This document shows positions 12,096-22,623 of a DNA stretch of 64,000 bases, one piece after another. This stretch comes from Spirodela intermedia (taxonomy: Eukaryota; Streptophyta; Magnoliopsida; Alismatales; Araceae). The stretch lies in the NCBI GenBank assembly GCA_902729315.2, contig LR746272.1:9418327-9482326 (forward strand), in the 5' to 3' direction. Every line of letters begins with the position of its first letter. Position 1 is the first letter of the stretch. Made by a program: the position numbers and the translations under genes. A model generated the notes under the pieces. That model worked only from the letters and a program-made list of their open reading frames with translations, had not been told where the DNA came from and ran no database searches.

Positions 12096-14713
12096 ATGGC
12101 GGCCCTCCTTTCTCTTCCGGCCCCGCAGTCTCATCTCCTCAGACGACGTCTCGCTCGCCCAGCAGGCAAAGCAACCGTTCTCCGGTGTTCATCTTCTTTA
12201 AGGACACCGAATCCTTCAGGGGTCCCAGTGGACGGCTCTCCCGTCTCTTCGTCATCCGACGATGATCGTTACGACGGCCAAAACTCCAGCGAGAGTGTAG
12301 AGCGACTTCAGATGAGGTAGTTTCATGTCGGAGTTCAAGTTGACTGCTCTTTTAGATTCTGTGCCCTCTTTATAGTGGACTTCGTGCTCTCCACGGATTT
12401 CTTGATTGGTACCACTTAACGAACTTCAACACAGTTTCCCGAGAATTCTCTTTCCCCGATTTGCCGTCTGGAATTGCGATCTTTTTCCTTTCATCTTAGT
12501 CAAAACTTCTCCTTCTTTCTTGCTGTATCCACCGCTTTTCTTATTGTTAATAAGACTTATAATGAGATGGCTCGTCATGCGTCAGCCATTGGGATAAATG
12601 GTCTTCTATATTAAACCGTTATATGCGGATAAAAGTTGTGCGATTCTTTCATCTGGTATTCATTGGTATTGTTAGTGAAATTCTTCCAAGATAGAACGGG
12701 TTTCGTCTTGCCTAGGATGCCTCTATCCTGATTCCTGGACAGTGTGAAGCTAATGTTTTCCCTTTTTTTATTTAGCCTTTATCACTGATTTTTTTTATGA
12801 CTATTTCTGGGAAAAAAAGTTGACAACAATTTGGGTTACCGTTTCAAACTCTGATCCTCCGAGCGCTTAAGGAAGTTAGAAGAGCTCCGACTTCCTTAAA
12901 TTTTGGTGTATAACGAGCGTCTATCTGTTGCTAATCGATTCTCGTGTCATCAAGGCTTTATCTGATGTGTAGCGCCATGCAGTATAGGGGCGTGTTGCAT
13001 GAATCGTAGCCTTGGATTGCTTTTTATGTCTCAATTTGTTTTAAATTTTCATTATTTTTTAAATGCGTGTTTCAGAGTACCCTTCGTATGCGAATTAATG
13101 AAAATGGTTACGTGGCCCTCTGAAGAGCAGCCTGGCTGTTGATGAAATTTAAGCAACATGAATGGCAAGTTCGTGTCACACAGGAATCGATATTGATTGA
13201 TCTTAATTAAAGTGGTAGAACTGAGGTTCCCAGAAGCAAATCTGGATCATAATATCCCAATTTCTGTTGTTACGAGGTTCATTCATCTTAACCATCTCCG
13301 TTGACATTCTGATCACCTTCAAGAAAAAGAAAAGAGAAAATGATATCCTCGGGGATGTCATACTAGTCAGTTCTTTGTGTGGTTTATTTATAATTATCAT
13401 CCGATAATAGAATTCTCTGAGTTTCTTGAAATCTCTTATGGTAGAACACTTATCATGGGGGAGCCCAAAACGTCCCCAATCAAACCTATTTGAATGGGTG
13501 GGATGACAGCTGAGATCATATTATTCCAGAGATAGTGCGATACAAATTTATGCTCTATTTTTTGGCTCCAGGTAGTTGGCATTATTTAAGATCTAGGCAT
13601 TTAATTCCAGCCTACAGTAACGCAACAATCCCTCTAATACCTGGGGATAATCCTTTAACCATCCTCCTGCCTGTTGAAATGAATTATCCTTGGTATTTAC
13701 CCTCATACCTGGGCATAATCTTCTTTGTTCTAGGATGAAAAATATGAAATTGCATGTTTTCATATGATTTTGGCAGATTAGTGATGTACAGAAACTAATG
13801 GTAATTGTATAATAATTGGATTATACGACCAGAATCCTGAGCTCAATCATCTGTAGGACTTTCCCCCGTTTTGACCGTCTACTTACGTTGTGTCTGGAAA
13901 ATTTAGATGACAATGATCATCTTAATTTCTCAATTGATTTCCTCCCATTGACAGAATGTTCCACAATAAAATTGTCAAACGTAGCTTGCCTTTTTTTTAT
14001 AGGATTGCTTCATTTAATAGGTTTTCCCCCATCACGTTGCCTCTGTCCTTTTTATTTCGTTTCATGCGACTTTGTGACAAAACTCTCTGAATCTAGGTCG
14101 GTCTGTCTGAAAATTTCAATCCAGGGGGTGCAAAACCTGCGGAAGAGAGGAGATTGAGAGGGGCTGCAATGGTGAGGGGAGGATCCAAGGGGGAATCGCC
14201 ACTGTTCCAGGCTTTGGCTGGTGGCCTATCAAAGCTTACAGGCCTTGTCCAGGATTCGTGGAATCTGGTGGAAGATACAGGCGGCGTGGGCAAAGCATGG
14301 ATGAGGTTGCCTTTGGAAGGGGAGGAAGAGAGTCTTCTACAGGGTCTTCAGACTAAGCAACTTCGAGGTAGTTCCTTGATTCCACCTTTTCATTGTACCC
14401 GCAATTTTTTTTTTATAATAATCTTACCCACCTTAGTGCCGTGATCTTCGTTAATTTTATTGGAAATGTATCCATAGATTCCTTACAACTGGGTTTCAAA
14501 GGGCCTTCTGTAATGTTCTTGTGGCCAGTGTGGAATTATTATTCACATTCCTGATGTATGCATAGTTTGATGATTTATGCAGGAAATAGAATTGAAGGGT
14601 GTGCCCCCCTTACCAAAGAAGCAAGATTCGGGTCCTTCAAACACTCCATCCTAATCCTGGACGATCGTATTATTTTCCATGCCTTGTATGCAAATCCCAA
14701 GATATGTGAATAA
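12096..14713 (+). CDS. Putative plastid-targeted protein with micro-exons, function unknown
   Basis: I do not recognise this family. The model chains five exons in one frame: 12096-12316, 13076-13106 (31 nt), 13777-13800 (24 nt), 14097-14367 and 14583-14713, giving 225 residues. Phases agree at each junction (2, 0, 0, 1) and the borders are GT-AG, with pyrimidine-rich acceptors at TTTCAG 13075 and GGCAG 13776. The start MAALLSLPAPQSHLLRRRLA looks like a chloroplast transit peptide, followed by a Ser-rich acidic linker. The main exon reads SENFNPGGAKPAEERRL, then SPLFQALAGGLSKLTGLVQD and GGVGKAWMRLPLEGEEE, which suggests a helical soluble domain. The two short exons supply VPFVCELMKM and ISDVQKLM. 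The last exon ends at TAA 14711-14713. Exons 1 and 4 cannot be joined directly because the frames clash, so at least one middle exon is required. The small exons are my inference and the last exon is uncertain. Confidence 0.5.
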
Positions 14714-15433
14714 TTCAGGGCACGTCTTATTTTCATTATTATTTTTTTTCTTTGATCAAATTTTATTAGATCCCAGAAGAAAATATATTTTTCATTATTT
14801 TGAAGGTCATGCGATTCGTTGACGTTGGGGAAGTGGATGGTAAGGAAGAGGCGAAAATTTCTTCATCCCAATCTCCAATATAATAAAATAAAAAAAATGT
14901 TTCCTCTTCATGAACAATATTTTATAAATATATATTTTTCTTGGATGGATATTTCCATAACCTGAAAAACGTTTTAGTTTTTTTTATAAACACACTTTTA
15001 AAAATAAACTCTTTATTTATTTGTAAATGGGCTGAACTAACCCAGAAGCCCAGCCAAGAGGTTTCTCATCCCCAAACAGGTCAAAAAGACAGGGTTAGAA
15101 TCGTACTTGACTGCGCGGGATCGGCCGCCGAGTTCAGGACCGGTTTGATTTCCAAGTGCCAATTTTGAGATGAGTCTGAACTGATCCCTGGTGTCGGCCC
15201 ATGTGGCCCAAAACGTTTTGGGCCCATTAGGGCCTTTGAAACATTTGCCCGGGGTCAACGTGTCGTTGCGAAAACAGACAATCTCGAGAAAGCATTGACA
15301 ATCGATTCCGGTGGGAATCGGTTCGGTAGAGGTCCATCCATGGTCTCCGCCTCCCCTCGCCTTCTCCTGTCGCCACCGACGCGAGTTCAGTCGGTGTCGA
15401 TCTGCCGGCGGGGGTGGACGTAGAGCAGAGGAG
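14714..15433. other. Intergenic spacer before KELP
   Basis: AT-rich to about 15020, then a moderately GC-rich stretch up to the KELP ATG that is likely its promoter and 5' UTR. A minus-strand open frame here overlaps the KELP 5' region and shows no family resemblance. Confidence 0.55.
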
Positions 15434-17232
15434 ATGGACGCGGAGACGCGGCGTAGGATCAAGGAGACGGTGGTGGAGATATTGAAGGGCGCCGACATGG
15501 CGGAAACCACGGAGCTCAAGGTACGTTCCTTGGCGTCCGAGAAGCTAGGCGTCGACCTCAGCGTCCCCGAGCTCAAGCGATTCGTTCGGGAAGTTGTTGA
15601 GTCTTTCCTCCTCTCCAACGAAGTGGACCACTCGGGGGGATCAGGACGTGAAGTGGGAGAAGCTGCGGTTGCAGATGGTGGTAAGGAGTTGGAGAAGGCT
15701 GGACGAGAGGAGGAAGAGGAAGAGGAAGAGGAAGAAGGTCGCGAGAATAAGCGTAGTCTCGGAGAGAGGGAACTCGACGACGAGGGGAATCTTGTTGTCT
15801 GCCGGGTGAGCCCCTTAATCGAATTCGAAAATCGGTCGCCGTGACGAAATCCATACGGGAGGAGAATCTAGGATGCCCTAGGTTCTCCCATCTTACCTTT
15901 TGCTATGTATTTTCTCCCCTTATTGACTCCGGTGACTTGCATATACTGTTATTTCAGCTTTCTAGTAAGAGGAAGGTGACGATTCAGGATTTTAGAGGGA
16001 GGACGTTGGTATCAATTAGAGAATTCTACGACAAAGGCGGCAAGGAGCTTCCCTCAAACAAAGGTACGGTCTACCATCTTGTCTCTCTGGTGATCGTCCA
16101 TTACATGATTTCCTTGGGACTATGAAATCTGTTGAGCATGCCTCTTCTCCTGATATCCAATTCTGCTGTCAGCAGCTCGTGAACTGATTGCAGCCCTGAT
16201 GCTCCGTGGTTTTTTTCTTGTTCACCGCGATGATTCGTTCTCGGAATGGCTAGTTTAGCTGATATCTTGACTCCGTCTGGTATTTACGGGGAACTGTTCT
16301 TTTTATTTTTCCGATCCAACTGAGACAGAGTGGATGCCGCCCAAATCTAGCTTTGAATAGATCTGCTGCTGAGTTCTAAGGGCGTCGATTAGGAAAACAT
16401 CACAGGGGTAGACGGGTGGAAAACAAAGATTGAGGCGGTTTAATTGGGTTCAGGAATGGGAAAGTGGAGAAATAAAAGGGCATTGAGTATTGATGCGGAT
16501 GAGAAATTACTTGAAATCTGAGAAAATGAGAGGAAAGATACCCAATCATCGTTCATCAACCCATGAAAATGTGTAATAAATAACCGGGAGATCAATCTAG
16601 CAGAGAATGCCGGAAGCAGGCCATTAGACAGGAAGTCGGTAAGTATGTGTCATAATATACCAGAAAAATGGGGAGGAAATGAGGTATACGATGCTGTTTG
16701 ATCCATGAGAAGCCAATCCTTTATGTACAGGGTAAGCCCATTTGATTCCATGAATTGGTTGTGACCGAATTAGGCGTTGGTTTCTTGCTGATCATGAACG
16801 CAAGATCTCTGTTTCTGCCATGGAGACGCTGGCGTTGATCCTCTCTGTCAAAGATAGGCCATAGGTCCTCAATCATCTTGGTTGATCTTTTTTCTTGCTA
16901 TTTAGGTCATAGTAAAGCTTGATCTAATCGTCGAAATCATATGGTTCTTATTGGATTGTCTGGTGTAAGATTACTGCCAGACGAGCTTAAAGCCGCCTCA
17001 CCACCCTTTTCCCCAAAAACAGTACCATGTGATCTGAAACCTTGTGAGATTATCAATGCTGGCATTCTGTGCTCTACAGAATCGCACCCATCTGCGAATC
17101 TCTAGACCCTAAACTCCGTTTTTTTTCCTGCTTTCAGGGATTAGCTTGACGGTGGACCAGTGGGCATCGTTTAGAGATGCCGTCCCTTCCATAGAGACGG
17201 CCATTAAGAAGTTGGAGTCGAGACTGCAATGA
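15434..17232 (+). CDS. KELP: RNA polymerase II coactivator KELP (DEK_C-like plus PC4)
   Basis: PC4/Sub1-type single-stranded-DNA-binding transcriptional coactivator with an extra N-terminal DEK C-terminal-like domain, as in Arabidopsis KELP; acts in the nucleus. Three exons, 15434-15805, 15958-16063 and 17138-17232, join in frame (phases 0 and 1; acceptors TTTCAG in both cases) into 190 residues. Residues 1-60 (RRRIKETVVEILKGADMAE through LKRFVREVVESFLL) match the helical DEK_C-like domain. Residues 65-120 form an acidic Glu-rich linker with a run of ten glutamates. Residues 125-190 are PC4: KRKVTIQDFRGRTLVSIREF, YDKGGKELPSNKGISLTVDQ, then the closing helix IETAIKKLESRLQ before TGA. Length is close to the family's usual 165 residues. 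The 1.07-kb second intron has no other gene that I can see. Confidence 0.95.
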
Positions 17233-17607
17233 ACCATGGCCCTGGCCCGCTCGCCAAGCAGCAGTATGAACCCTACGTGACGACGACCTGAAGAGTATCC
17301 TTCCGTCTTTTTTTTTTCTTGAGATATTTTGTTGGTGCCCTTATTAGGGAAGAAGGAGATGGGCAGACTTTGAAACCTGTTCGTCGAACGAGGGAGTCTC
17401 TTTGATGTCCAATTGATATCTAACTCTACGGTTATTCCGTGAGAAATTAACCCTAGTTAACGTCACTCCTCTCAGAGAGCGAGAGCGAGAGAGAGAGAGA
17501 GAACTTGCACTGAGGAACCTGGACTCTGAAGGGAAGACTTACAGAAACATACACTTGCAGAGACAACCTCAGTACATGAACAAGATGAGGCGACGGTGAT
17601 AGAATCA
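17233..17607. other. Convergent spacer between KELP and PADRE gene
   Basis: KELP (+) and the PADRE gene (-) converge here, so the segment should contain both 3' UTRs. A short GA-type run occurs near 17475-17501. No coding sequence recognised. Confidence 0.55.
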
Positions 17608-18201
17608 CTACGAGCGCTCCAAGTAGTGGACCACCGGAGACTTGCAGGCGGCGCCGCCGGGCCGGGCCTTCCTGGCCTGCGCCGGCGTGGCCTCCACCGA
17701 GCTGGCGAGGGTCCTCATCCTCTCGATGAGAGCCTCCGTTCCCCCTCCTCCGACCGACAGCATGGTCGCCAACGTCTCGGCGCCGATCGCCAGCTTGACC
17801 CTCCAGACGCCGTCCATCTGCTGGGGCAGCACCTCCAGATTCCTGGGGCGCTCGCAAGTCGCCGGAGACTCCGTCGCCGCGGACGGCTCCGGCACAGTCT
17901 CCCTCATGGAACGAGTTCTCCACGCCGCCCGCGGCCTGTCCAGGGGGAGAAGGTAGTACAGCCGGCCGTTCTGGAGCTGCTCGTGGTGGAGCAGCGGGGA
18001 GGACGCGTCGCCGGGGCGGAATATTCCGTGCCTGGGGAAGCCGGCGAGGAAGATCCCCACCTCGACGGGTCCTTGGAGATCTATCACGCCGCCGGTCTCC
18101 GTGACGACCCGGACGCGGACGGCGGCGCGGTAGGCTGCGACGGCGGCCGCCCTGTCCGCCGTGCAGCTCAGCGTCGTCCCCTTGACGGTGCAGTTCCCCA
18201 T
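17608..18201 (-). CDS. PADRE/DUF4228 domain protein with myristoylation-type N terminus
   Basis: Single-exon protein of 197 residues beginning MGNC, the hallmark start of DUF4228 (PADRE) proteins; Gly2 is a candidate N-myristoylation site and Cys4 a palmitoylation site. The open frame extends ten codons upstream of the MGNC methionine, but the family starts at MGNC, so 18201 is chosen. After it come a short strand-rich segment with VIDLQGPVEVGIFLAG and the typical GRLYYLLPL block near residues 84-92, then a disordered Pro/Ser/Arg-rich linker. The C-terminal block, WRVKLAIGAETLATMLSVGG, resembles the family's conserved tail. PADRE genes are often induced by pathogens and abiotic stress; the molecular role is unknown. 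GC-rich codon use contrasts with the AT-rich island starting less than 1 kb away. Confidence 0.85.
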   Translation of the reverse strand: MGNCTVKGTTLSCTADRAAAVAAYRAAVRVRVVTETGGVIDLQGPVEVGIFLAGFPRHGIFRPGDASSPLLHHEQLQNGRLYYLLPLDRPRAAWRTRSMRETVPEPSAATESPATCERPRNLEVLPQQMDGVWRVKLAIGAETLATMLSVGGGGTEALIERMRTLASSVEATPAQARKARPGGAACKSPVVHYLERS

Positions 18202-19080
18202 CCTCTGATCTGGAGCGGTAAGCACTCGCACGGTAGGCCTGAGATATACCCGTTTTCAAAATGATGAAATCTGGAGGATTCTCATCGATGAACGGGTAGG
18301 AGACAAAGCTTGGCAGACCTTTTCGTCTGCTGTTCCTTTCGCTCGCCCCACTCAAAGCTGGAAGCGAGGATCCAGCCGTCTGTTCCAGCTCTCCCCTGTC
18401 CATATTAGTGGATGAATCTACAGTACATACTCACCCGTTCACCCGTATGCCGACGCAGGGCCACAGAGAGAGAGAGGGAGAGAGGGAGGGAGAAGGAGGT
18501 CTCTAAACTCTCAAAAGCTGAAGAAGTTACGACAGGTTTTCTGAACTGAACTTTGTAGCTTTCCCCAGGCTGGGGACGGGCGGTCCACACCACAGCCAGC
18601 GCGGCGGGGGAAGCCACCAAGGAACCTCTGGCGATTACTGCCAGAGGCGTGCGCAGCATGTCCAGGGTCGTCCGCCCGACCATGGCAGGCCTAAGGAGGA
18701 CGATCCTTGGGAATACCATCCCAGAGGAATCGCGTAACTCTACCCCGTAACATTCCACATGGTAAATTTGGAAGGTGTGATTGGCCATGATTAATCCATT
18801 CGAAATATTAAATCTTGAAAATCCTGGATCACAGCCAGAGCTTGTCATCTCCCTCGTCGGCTTTCAGCTCCAGATTGTTATAAAAGTTCTCTAAAATTAT
18901 GAGCTGCGTGCTATCAGAGTTAAAGTGGAATCATGGCTCCAAAAAATTGATGTCAAATTTTTGACTTATCTTCTCAAACTTTGAAAAAAAAATCATGGAT
19001 TATAGAAAATTTTATATCGAATGTACAACAAATAATTATAGTCAAGAGACTCAACTCATCATGCTAGGGCGAAGCCCCAG
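18202..19080. other. PADRE upstream region leading into repeat island
   Basis: Upstream of the PADRE start. GC-moderate to about 18850, then abruptly AT-rich. A 147-codon minus-strand open frame with an ATG at 18848 covers 18405-18848 but matches no family I know and ends in low-complexity Ser/Leu from a GA tract. It is most likely promoter or leader sequence. Confidence 0.45.
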
Positions 19081-19499
19081 TGTCATGGGATTGGCACAAT
19101 GAGGTCAGATTTATCAAAGTAGAATCTCATAGCTGACGGACAACTCACATGCAACAAGGCAGACACATGACATGGTTGGCGCGCATGACAAGGGGGGCAC
19201 ACAACACACAACAATGACAACTGACATGATGTGTGTGTGATACGATGTGACATAAGTTATGACTGTTAGTTAGATTTAAGTATTAATATTGCATAACTGA
19301 TGCCAATAATTAAGAGACCTAGTTACTCATGAAAAAGGTTAGACTCTTAATATAAAGAGTAAGGTAATACAATTGGAGGAGTTGTACTTTGATTCAATAC
19401 TCTCAGTCAAGAAGTATTAGATTGGTTGGGGTCACAGATGCCAAATGTTGACACGTTTGAAGTATTTAAGTAGACAACCATTTGACAATTGGTATCAGA
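19081..19499 (+). mobile_element. LTR plus primer-binding site of a decayed LTR retrotransposon (copy A)
   Basis: The sequence from about 19081 (TGTCATGGG) to 19487 (ending TTTGACA) behaves like a plus-strand long terminal repeat. Two bases further on comes TGGTATCAGA (19490-19499), the beginning of the classical plant primer-binding site complementary to the 3' end of initiator methionine tRNA. A diverged copy of the same LTR and primer site occurs in inverted orientation at about 20580-20980. No matching same-orientation 3' LTR was found, and no pol reading frame follows. The 5' boundary is inferred from a TG start only. Confidence 0.6.
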
Positions 19500-20579
19500 A
19501 TTCAGTTTGGTGTCCATATCAATTGTTACTTATTGTGAGTGTAGCATGACAATAGAATGTGTAATCAACACTTTTGATGCGTAGTATAACTATAGAGAGC
19601 ATAATCAATACAAGACAATCATAATTGCCAATTTTGAGGAGAAGACAACTAATTCTTTTGTGGTCATAAGTACCTTTAAGGTTCAAATTCAGGAGATCAA
19701 GACTTGTCATTATTGAAGTTGATTGTTTGTTAGATTAAGCTGATGAAGAAGTTGAAGTTTTTCATTTGTCATTATTGAGTATGATGTGAAAAGGTTGATG
19801 AAGTTGCTGAATCTTCATGTATTTATTAATCTTTCAGTTCATAAATCTTATATAATAAATAAACTTTTATCCTACATCAACTTTTTTACTTTATTAAAAC
19901 TCTAATGTTCTAGATATTGATTTAAAACCTTGTTGTTTTCCATAACACTTGTGGAATCTCCTGAATTTCATGGTCATTTGAATTCAAGTTTGAACTAGAG
20001 CTTTGTAACTTGATGAATATTTACATCACATTTAGATCATTAAGTTTATATTTTCTTTTGTCCACCTAAGTATCTCATGTTTCATTGTGAAGATAACCTT
20101 TCAATTAAATGACTACATCATCATAAATAATTTATGTAAAAGTATTTCACTTTCATGAATTTGTGTGTCAACTTATATCATATGACCATATACTTAATCT
20201 TATGCCTATTGATACTTTTTCATTTGATAATATTTTATCATCAAATATTCTTAACATAGAAAATCAGGTAATCTCAGGAATTAAACTATTAGATTTTAAT
20301 AATTGGTAAAGATATCATAATCATTTAATCAAAAACTAAATAATAAATTTATGACATAAATTAAGTATTTAAAAACATCTAAGTGACACATATAAATAAG
20401 CATCAATATTTGATAATAGTTTATCAATAAATTTTTATTTGTAATCATCAAAATTAAGGATATCACCATGTTCTACTTTTTCCAATCATACTACATTGCT
20501 CTTCTTTTTTATAAGAATTTCAATCTAACCTAGATGAAAATTTTGAATTCTAATACTTAAAATGCTTATGAATCTTATT

Positions 20580-20980
20580 CTTGAATTCTAATATTTTTAT
20601 GTGAATGCTTTAATCATGTGTTAGTATTAGGGGACTTGCAACCCCAACTAACCTAATACTTCTTGATTATGACTATTATATCAAATAAATTATTCATTTT
20701 ATTGTAATATATAAGGTACTGTCTACATTAGGCTTGTAACTCTTTTCACAGAAAAGATTAGATTTCTTAATTATATAAATAATGTAATGTTAATATCTTA
20801 TTAGTAATCACAACTTATGTGACATATGACATTATATCATGTTTCACATGTCAATTGGGTCACATGAACCTATCATGTTGTATGTAGTTTTTCATGTTAT
20901 ATGTTCATGTTATGTCATGTACATTAGTTGTGTCATGTGCAATTGTCATGTCACATATGTTCATTTTATAGTGCCTTATT
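20580..20980 (-). mobile_element. Inverted diverged copy of the same LTR and primer site (copy B)
   Basis: Read on the minus strand, this segment aligns with copy A. Shared stretches include the GAAGTATTAG..GGTTGGGGT block (plus strand near 20640-20680), the CATAACTTATGT-like block near 20810-20825 and the TCATGT-rich end near 20840-20960. The primer site survives only as TATTAGAATTC near 20583-20594, corresponding to TATCAGAATTC in copy A. Similarity is obvious by eye but heavily mutated. The two copies face each other across about 1.1 kb. Confidence 0.55.
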
Positions 20981-22533
20981 AAGTTGTATATGACTTCTGA
21001 TTATTTCACTTTAAAAATTACTTTTTTATGTTAAATATATTACATCATTTGCTTCATCCATATTCTAACAACCTCGTTGAAGGGTAATGTTTGAGATAAT
21101 AATTGACAATATACTCAAATTACCAAACATTAGTTTCTCACTCTTATGTCATCTTATTTAGTACGATACACTACAGAAAGAAAAATAAGATGTTATGATA
21201 TGTGTGGCATCGCCTATCATTATCGATCTTCTTACAATTTAAGATAAAATCAAACTTGGCAATTTTATGTACTCAGATTATTGGTGAAACTAGATGTAGA
21301 TGATTTTACTTTTAATTCCCTATTTATCTAATACAATTTGAGTAGTGATGCAAAGATTCCTAGGTGTAGTGTAAGCCATCGTAGTAACTTAAATAAATAT
21401 GCCAACTAGTTTACCCTTGAGATGACCTTAGTTGAGTCATCATATCACAACATTAAGCCCACATTAAGCAACTAGTAGTAGACATAACATTAATAAGTCA
21501 TCTATATCAATACTCTATTTCAAATTAATCTTGATTAAAAAAATTCTTCATCTTATACATCACCCATGTCAACATTAATTGTGATTCTTCTATATACTAA
21601 GAATGTGTGAAACGATGGACAATAAATAATATCAGTCCACATTACTTAACTAATTATAATAATATTAAATATTGCTAATTTGTCTTGAGTTTGAATAGTG
21701 AATATCTCATTGACAAGTTATGTTGGATGTTGTTAGTAAAGTGATGTCAAACAATTTGACTCACTTCTCTTAGACATATGGTACATAATTAGGTAAATAA
21801 TTGTTTAACATTCTATTGATGCACTTTGTTAGACCATTGGCTTTTGAATGTAAACTTGTTGAGAAGTTAAATTACATGTTAAGAAGGGTGAAGAGTGTTA
21901 ACCAACCTTTATAGGTATAACATGTGTCCATATCAAAGATAATATCACTCAAAAAACTTTTCAATTTTACCACATGATATGAAAATTTATGTGATGTGCA
22001 TCAATTAATGTACTCAAACTTAAATTTATGAACTCTTAAATATGATTAGGTAATATTAGATGAGTATAAATCAAATGATTTGATTTATTTATGTCATAAA
22101 TAGTAATATTAGAGCAATTAAATTGAGTTATTTAAGAAAAAATACTTATTTTCTAAATAAATGAATTAAATATAGATTAAAATGAGATTTAAAATAAAGA
22201 GAAAAGATAAAAATTAAGCCACTAATTCACCAACATGTCAATGATGCTAAGTAAAGTGACAACATCAAGAGATCTCAATCGAAGTAGGTAGATGTCAATG
22301 ATGTCTATTCTCTTATCTAGATACTTGCACAGAAATGAGTTATGAGCGAGAATATTACAAAGAGGATATATGATAGTAGAAAGAAAAGAGAGAGAAGTGA
22401 GAGAGAGGGAGAGGAATACAAACAAATTGGAGAGATAAGAGAGGCCTACTAGAAGAATGAGGAGGAGATGAGTAATAAAAAGATATTGACCAATCAAAGT
22501 TGAAAGGAGAGAGTGAATAGGTGACACGTAGCA

Positions 22534-22623
<90 letters not shown>

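Noticed and set aside
13510-13571. Possible exon with good borders (GACAG at 13509, CCAG|GTAG at 13571)
   Set aside because: Open in one frame but its phases do not connect with either neighbouring exon of the 12096-14713 gene.
17453-18403. 316-codon minus-strand frame and 222-codon plus-strand frame over the PADRE gene
   Set aside because: Alternate-frame shadows of the MGNC-starting PADRE protein; Arg/Gly-rich low complexity.
18405-18848. 147-codon minus-strand open frame with an ATG
   Set aside because: No family resemblance, partly made of a GA tract, and located just upstream of the PADRE gene; retained only as a possible leader region.
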